A DNA stretch of 64,000 bases from positions 1,231,001 through 1,295,000 of the forward strand of contig NC_062982.1 in assembly GCF_023078275.1 (NCBI RefSeq). Direction: 5' to 3'. Shown here in pieces: positions 59,542 through 64,000 of the stretch; within the stretch, counting starts at the first letter, position 1; each line of letters begins with the position of its first letter. The notes beneath the pieces are model-generated. The model was given only the letters and a program-made list of their open reading frames with translations, did not search any database and was not told where the DNA came from. The position numbers were made by a program, and so were the translations under genes. This DNA comes from Leguminivora glycinivorella (taxonomy: Eukaryota > Arthropoda > Insecta > Lepidoptera > Tortricidae).

Positions 59542-61764
59542 GTAATAATAATAATGTTTTGTGGGGGACTAGAACACCTGATCAGGTGACATTATTTAAT
59601 AATTATTGTAATGATAGGCTCAAGTTAATTGATTTTCCGAATGATCTTATAAATTGTACAGATGTAATTTGCACTACTTTAAACCATAGACTAATAATTG
59701 ACAGGTTGTATTACAATATAGTAAATACTTTGAGAGACGCAGCAATTTTCAGTTCCCATAAAGCGGTTTCTAGGCGGAAAAAGCCAGTCGTAGGATGGAA
59801 TAGACACGTTCGACAGTCTCATGGAGAGGCGAGACTGGCATTCCAAAATTGGGTTGCCTGTGGTAGACCTAGGGCTGGTGCCATGTATAACGCAATGGTT
59901 GAAGCTAGGAAAGTCTTTAAGCGGAAGCTCAAGTGGTGCCAAAGTAATGCTGAACAAATAAAAATGGATATTATAGCAACCCATCACTTTAACAAGGACT
60001 TTCCTAGTTTCTGGAAACAGACTAGTAAGCTGAATCCCAGGGCTGCTCTCCCGGTGAGTGTCGAGGGTGTTAGTGACCCCTTTCAGGTTGCCGAGCTTTT
60101 TAGAAACCGCTTTCAGGTTCGGTCAGAAACAGGTACTGGCGTTGAGGAGCCTCACGTGACGCGGGCAACGGAAGGCCTTCGTGTGAGAGTCACAGCGGAC
60201 GATGTAGCAGCAATTGTGAAAGGCATGCGGCGCGGTAAGTCTCCGGGACATGATTCTCTTAGTATTGAGCACTTGCAGAATGCCGGAGCGCATATGTCCA
60301 GAGTGCTAGCCATGCTTTTCACCGTCTGCTTGAGCCATGCATACCTACCTGACGACATGATGAAAACCGTGGTGGTGCCAATAGTCAAGAATCGAACGGG
60401 AGATGTCGCTAGCATAAACAATTATAGACCCATTTCTTTGGCTACCATTGTGTCGAAAGTGCTGGACGGTGTTTTAGACAGGGAACTGGAAAGGCATTTG
60501 ATGCTGCATGATGCACAATTTGGATTTAGAGCCGGTCTATCTACAGAGACAGCAGTTCTCTGTCTGAAACACACTGTGCGGTACTACACAGACAGGGAAA
60601 CACCTGTATATGCATGTTTCCTTGATCTGTCCAAAGCCTTCGATTTGGTATGCTATACGACAAACTTTGGCAGAAACTATATAATGATACGCGCTTACCC
60701 GGTGAGTTGATTGAATTATTTAAATATTGGTACAGCTATCAGAGAAATGTTGTCAGGTGGGCTAATTCGCTGTCAGTCTCATACAGGCTGGAATGCGGTG
60801 TCAGACAGGGAGGCTTGTCGTCGCCCAGGCTCTTTAGCCTGTACGTTGATGGGTTGATTAGGGAGCTTAGTGGTACCATGGTAGGATGCTCTGTGGATGG
60901 CACTTTTGTGAATAACATTAGTTATGCAGACGACATGGTGCTACTGGCCCCTTCGATCAGCGCTCTCAACAAGATGCTCAGTGTCTGTGAACAGTATGCG
61001 AAATCACACGGGCTTAAGTACAATACATCTAAGAGTGTTATGTTGATTTTTAAGGCAGGTACAAAATATTATCCACGCGTGCCGCCGGTAAAGCTGTACA
61101 ACACACCTCTTAGTATTGTTAAGGAATTTAAATACCTGGGACACTGGGTCACGGAGAGTCTGAGCGACGATAAAGATGTGGAAAGGGAGCGTAGGGCGCT
61201 TGCAGTAAGGAGTAATATGTTGATTCGTAGGTTTGCAAGGTGTACTAAAGAAGCTAAGGTTACCCTTTTTAAGGCGTTCTGTCAATCATTTTACACTTGC
61301 AGCCTATGGATTAACTATACACAGAGAGCTCTTAGCGCCCTACGCGTCCAATATAATAATAGTTTTAGGATGCTGTTGGGGCTGCCGCGTCATTGCAGTG
61401 CATCAGGGATGTTTTGCGAGAGACGTACGGACGGCTTTCATGCCATAATGCGCAAGCGCGTTGCGTCCTTGGTGAGGCGCCTGCGCGGCAGCCCGAACAG
61501 CCTCCTTCAGACGGTGGCAGAGCGCCTGGACGGTCCTTTCCAGCTTCACTGGGATAGGCTGCATAGGACGTCTAACTGACGGTTTGTGATATTTTATTTT
61601 GTTTGTTAGATTACTTATTTATTTATCGATGTAATTAGTGTTTAATTTTAGTGTATTATTCGTTTTTGTGTGTCATGTCTCAATTATTTTGTTCTTTGTT
61701 GTTTAAGTGTATTATGGATTATTAATCTGAAATAAATGAATTATTATTATTATTATTATTTTAA
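59542..61764 (+). mobile_element. Non-LTR retrotransposon (RT domain), copy 2
   Basis: A 5'-truncated LINE. The first frame, to 60710, reads RRGKSPGHDSLSIEHLQNAG, VVVPIVKNRTGDVASINNYR, PISLATIVSKV, LHDAQFGFRAGLSTETA and FLDLSKAFDLV. A frameshift near 60655 leads into the second frame, ending at 61579: LECGVRQGGLSSPRLFSLYV, NISYADDMVLLAP, FKYLGHWVTES, ending HWDRLHRTSN. The 3' tail is (ATT)n rather than poly(A). With one frameshift it is the better preserved of the two copies; the endonuclease domain is absent. Confidence 0.93.
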
Positions 61765-62210
61765 GCAGAAAAAAATAAAATGTGTTTTTTTGTATGAAAC
61801 TGAAAAATAGGTATCTTATTGTAAGAAAACCGTAACCGATCCCGCTTTCAAACCTTTACAGTGTCATTGTCCTACTTTAGAACAGTAGAAAATAGTAAAA
61901 ACCTTATCTGAGTAGGTGCCCGTTATTTTTTGTAGTCCAATCAAAAGTCAGTAAATACAACATTTTTCTTAGTGCTTTATTTTTTTATTTTCATAAAAAA
62001 ACGGTATATTCATGACAATTTAGTATAAAAATAAAATATATATGACATTTTGATACAGATAAATACAAGTTTTTACAAGGAAATGGTTAAAAATTACATT
62101 GAAATCGAAACATTTATTGCGATGTTTTTAGTAACTATGATAGTAACAAAAAGTTTAAATTTACTTGAAATCAACAATAACAATATATAGATACATTGTA
62201 TAGATCTATT

Positions 62211-62327
62211 TTATTCACCACCTTCTTCTACACTTTCAAACATTTCTATATTTTCAGTATCATCAGTGCTTATGTTTTCTATTATTAATAATTCCAAAGC
62301 TTTAGAAGAGGGTCTTTTTAGTCGCTT
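62211..62327 (-). pseudogene. Transposase C-terminal remnant (unassigned)
   Basis: The minus strand reads KRLKRPSSKALELLIIEN... and ends in ESVEEGGE plus stop. It occupies the loop of the foldback element, where an internal deletion derivative would retain the end of its transposase. No catalytic part survives to name the family. Confidence 0.45.
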
Positions 62328-62931
62328 TACTTAGCGGTGGCCTCAAAAAAGACAATCTTGGATCAGATGACACCAAAAAATTGTTATTGTTGATTTCAAG
62401 TATATTTTAGCTATTTGTTTACTATCAATAAAAACACCGCAATAATTGTTTCTCTTTCAATGCAATTTTCTTGTAAAAAATTGTATTTATCCTTAATAAA
62501 ATGTCATATATATTTTGTTTTTATACTAAATTGTCATGAATACACCGTTTTTTTAATATAAATAAAAAAATAAAGCACTAAGAAAAATGTTGTATTTACT
62601 GACATTTGATTGGACTACAAAAAAAAACGGGCACCTACTCAGATAAGGTTTTTACTATTTTTTACTGTTCTAAAGTAGGACAATGACATTGTAAAGGTTT
62701 GAAAGCGGGATCGGTTACGGTTTTCTTACAATAAGATACCTATTTTTCAGTTTCATACAAAAAAAACACATTTTATTTTTTTCTGCTTAAAATAAGCCTC
62801 ATTTTGAAAAATTTTATATAACATTTTTTATTTCTCATATCATTTTCAACCGAAGAGCATTTTTTAAAATAGGATTTTTGGAAAAAAATGCGAATGTCCA
62901 TTTTTTATTCATTTCGATCCACTGTGTGTCT

Positions 62932-63100
62932 GTTTGTCTGTCTGTCTGTGTGTGTGTCTCTCTGTGGCATCGTAGCTCCCGAACGGATAACCGATTTAGT
63001 TTTTTTTTGTTTGAAAGCTGAGTTAATCGGGAGTGTTCTTAGCCATGTTTCATGAAAATCGGTCTACTATGTCGCGGTCGGGGGTTTTTTCAAAATTTTA
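62932..63100 (+). repeat. Interspersed repeat R8, right half (left half at 59335-59404)
   Basis: GGCATCGTAGCTCCCGAACG and GGGAGTGTTCTTAGCCATGT continue the copy that begins CCCCCGACGCAAAAACGACG at 59338. The foldback element landed inside it. Confidence 0.8.
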
Positions 63101-64000
63101 ATTTTGTGGTTAAGCTATTATTACTAATGTTGTATGATTGGTGTCTTTGCATTTTAATTTTGTGTTAGGTTATCGGATATCGTTCTCATATTTGTGCACA
63201 TTTGAATATTATACGAGGAAGGATGTTTCAAGGTTATGTTATGAACTTAGCAAACATTCGTATTTGGTCACTGCCGTCACTGGTATATTGAACAGAAAAC
63301 ACATCCTTTTCCGTCGTTCGTTTGTTCTATTTAAAACGTTTGAAAATGGAACGATTTGTAAAAATAAATAGAGGAAACAAAGAAGTATCAATAAACTGGG
63401 GTTATTTAAAAAAAAAAACACTTAATAGTTATGTAGTTTTTAAGTAAAAATTTAGTCACTGAAAAGATAGTTTTTAATATTTAAGTATTTGTAACTTGTA
63501 CTAAACAAGAAATAAAAGGCTTTTTTATTTTTTGTGTTTATTTTTATTTTATTTTATTATTTTGAATTAGCAGGGACATTTATCAACGATTTTTTTAAAT
63601 AATATATATGTACATATCTTATCAATATATATCTTTAATAATACAAGTACACATTAAAACGGACAAAGAATTTCGCCGTCCCCCTTTCCTCCCGCGGGTG
63701 CCGTAAAAGTCGACTTTATGATTTGTGTTTAATTGTGGCATGGGCAATGAACCAAAGAATATAATACGCACTCAATGAATAATGTCACTTGCAATATCAA
63801 AATTTGGTTTCTTTCAACCCATTAATTGTCAAATTTGGAATCTCTAGGACCAGCGGTTTCGGCTGTGCGTTGATATGTCAGTCATTTTCTTCTTTTATAT
63901 ATTTAGATATACATAACATGAATCGATGTGTACATTGTTGCCAATTAATGACTATAGTTAGTGTTTTCCCTCAACCGTCAGTGATAGGTCTGGGTCAGGT
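63101..64000. other. Right edge, no gene seen
   Basis: AT-rich. 63675-63712 (CGTCCCCCTTTCCTCCCGCG) looks like a fragment of the R2 family. No splice-bounded open frame or domain is recognisable. Confidence 0.4.

Larger units (their letters stand above)
59405..62926. mobile_element. Transib-like foldback element with CACAGTG ends, split by a LINE
   Basis: Ends CACAGTGGATCGAAATGAAT, exactly inverted at 62926. The direct repeat TGTCT flanks it (59400-59404, 62927-62931). Arms are about 555 bp: left 59405-59541 plus 61765-62185, right 62926-62383, with a loop of about 200 bp. The loop encodes a short minus-strand C-terminal remnant (62327-62211). CAC(N)xTGG ends with a 5-bp duplication fit the Transib superfamily, although the duplication lies within a GTCT-rich tract. 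No full transposase. Confidence 0.75.

Overview
The window is nuclear DNA of an animal, almost certainly a moth or butterfly. Genes are split by GT-AG introns, proteins match metazoan families, and introns are packed with repeat types typical of Lepidoptera (Lep1-like elements, LINE 3' tails, tRNA-derived SINEs, hAT, Tc1, pogo and piggyBac-type short elements). Nothing bacterial, operon-like or CRISPR-like is present. Family assignments come from motifs read by eye; no database search was run.

Four host genes are recognisable. (1) 348-2320 (+) holds the last two exons of CDKAL1, the tRNA t6A37 methylthiotransferase. (2) 3249-38441 (+) is a complete 12-exon UCKL1-like gene: a uridine/cytidine kinase domain followed by a uracil-phosphoribosyltransferase-like domain. 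Exon 8 has a one-base deletion. (3) 45991-53266 (-) is a 9-exon gene for a 413-residue protein that follows xylose isomerase along its length but seems to have lost the metal-binding and catalytic residues. (4) 55667-58308 (-) is a 3-exon secreted lipase of the pancreatic-lipase superfamily, also with a one-base deletion. The two deletions lie in short homopolymers and look more like sequencing errors than gene death.

The rest is mobile and repetitive DNA, much of it nested. Examples are a 2.35-kb foldback element inside a short element (10.2-12.8 kb), a 4.9-kb inverted-repeat element with an internal 97-bp array (32.0-36.9 kb), and a Transib-like foldback split by a LINE and itself lying in an older repeat (59.4-62.9 kb). 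There is also an uninterrupted (CA)n tract of about 1.93 kb, a perfect 62-bp-arm palindrome around a tRNA B-box, and a ten-copy array of a short element.

The most unusual signal is a repeated pattern around host exons. In at least six places, covering all three multi-exon genes on both strands, part of an exon has been copied into the intron just downstream. The extreme case is UCKL1 exon 3, whose 3' half plus its 5' splice site is repeated six more times at 116-bp spacing. The second main lead is the isomerase-like pseudoenzyme.
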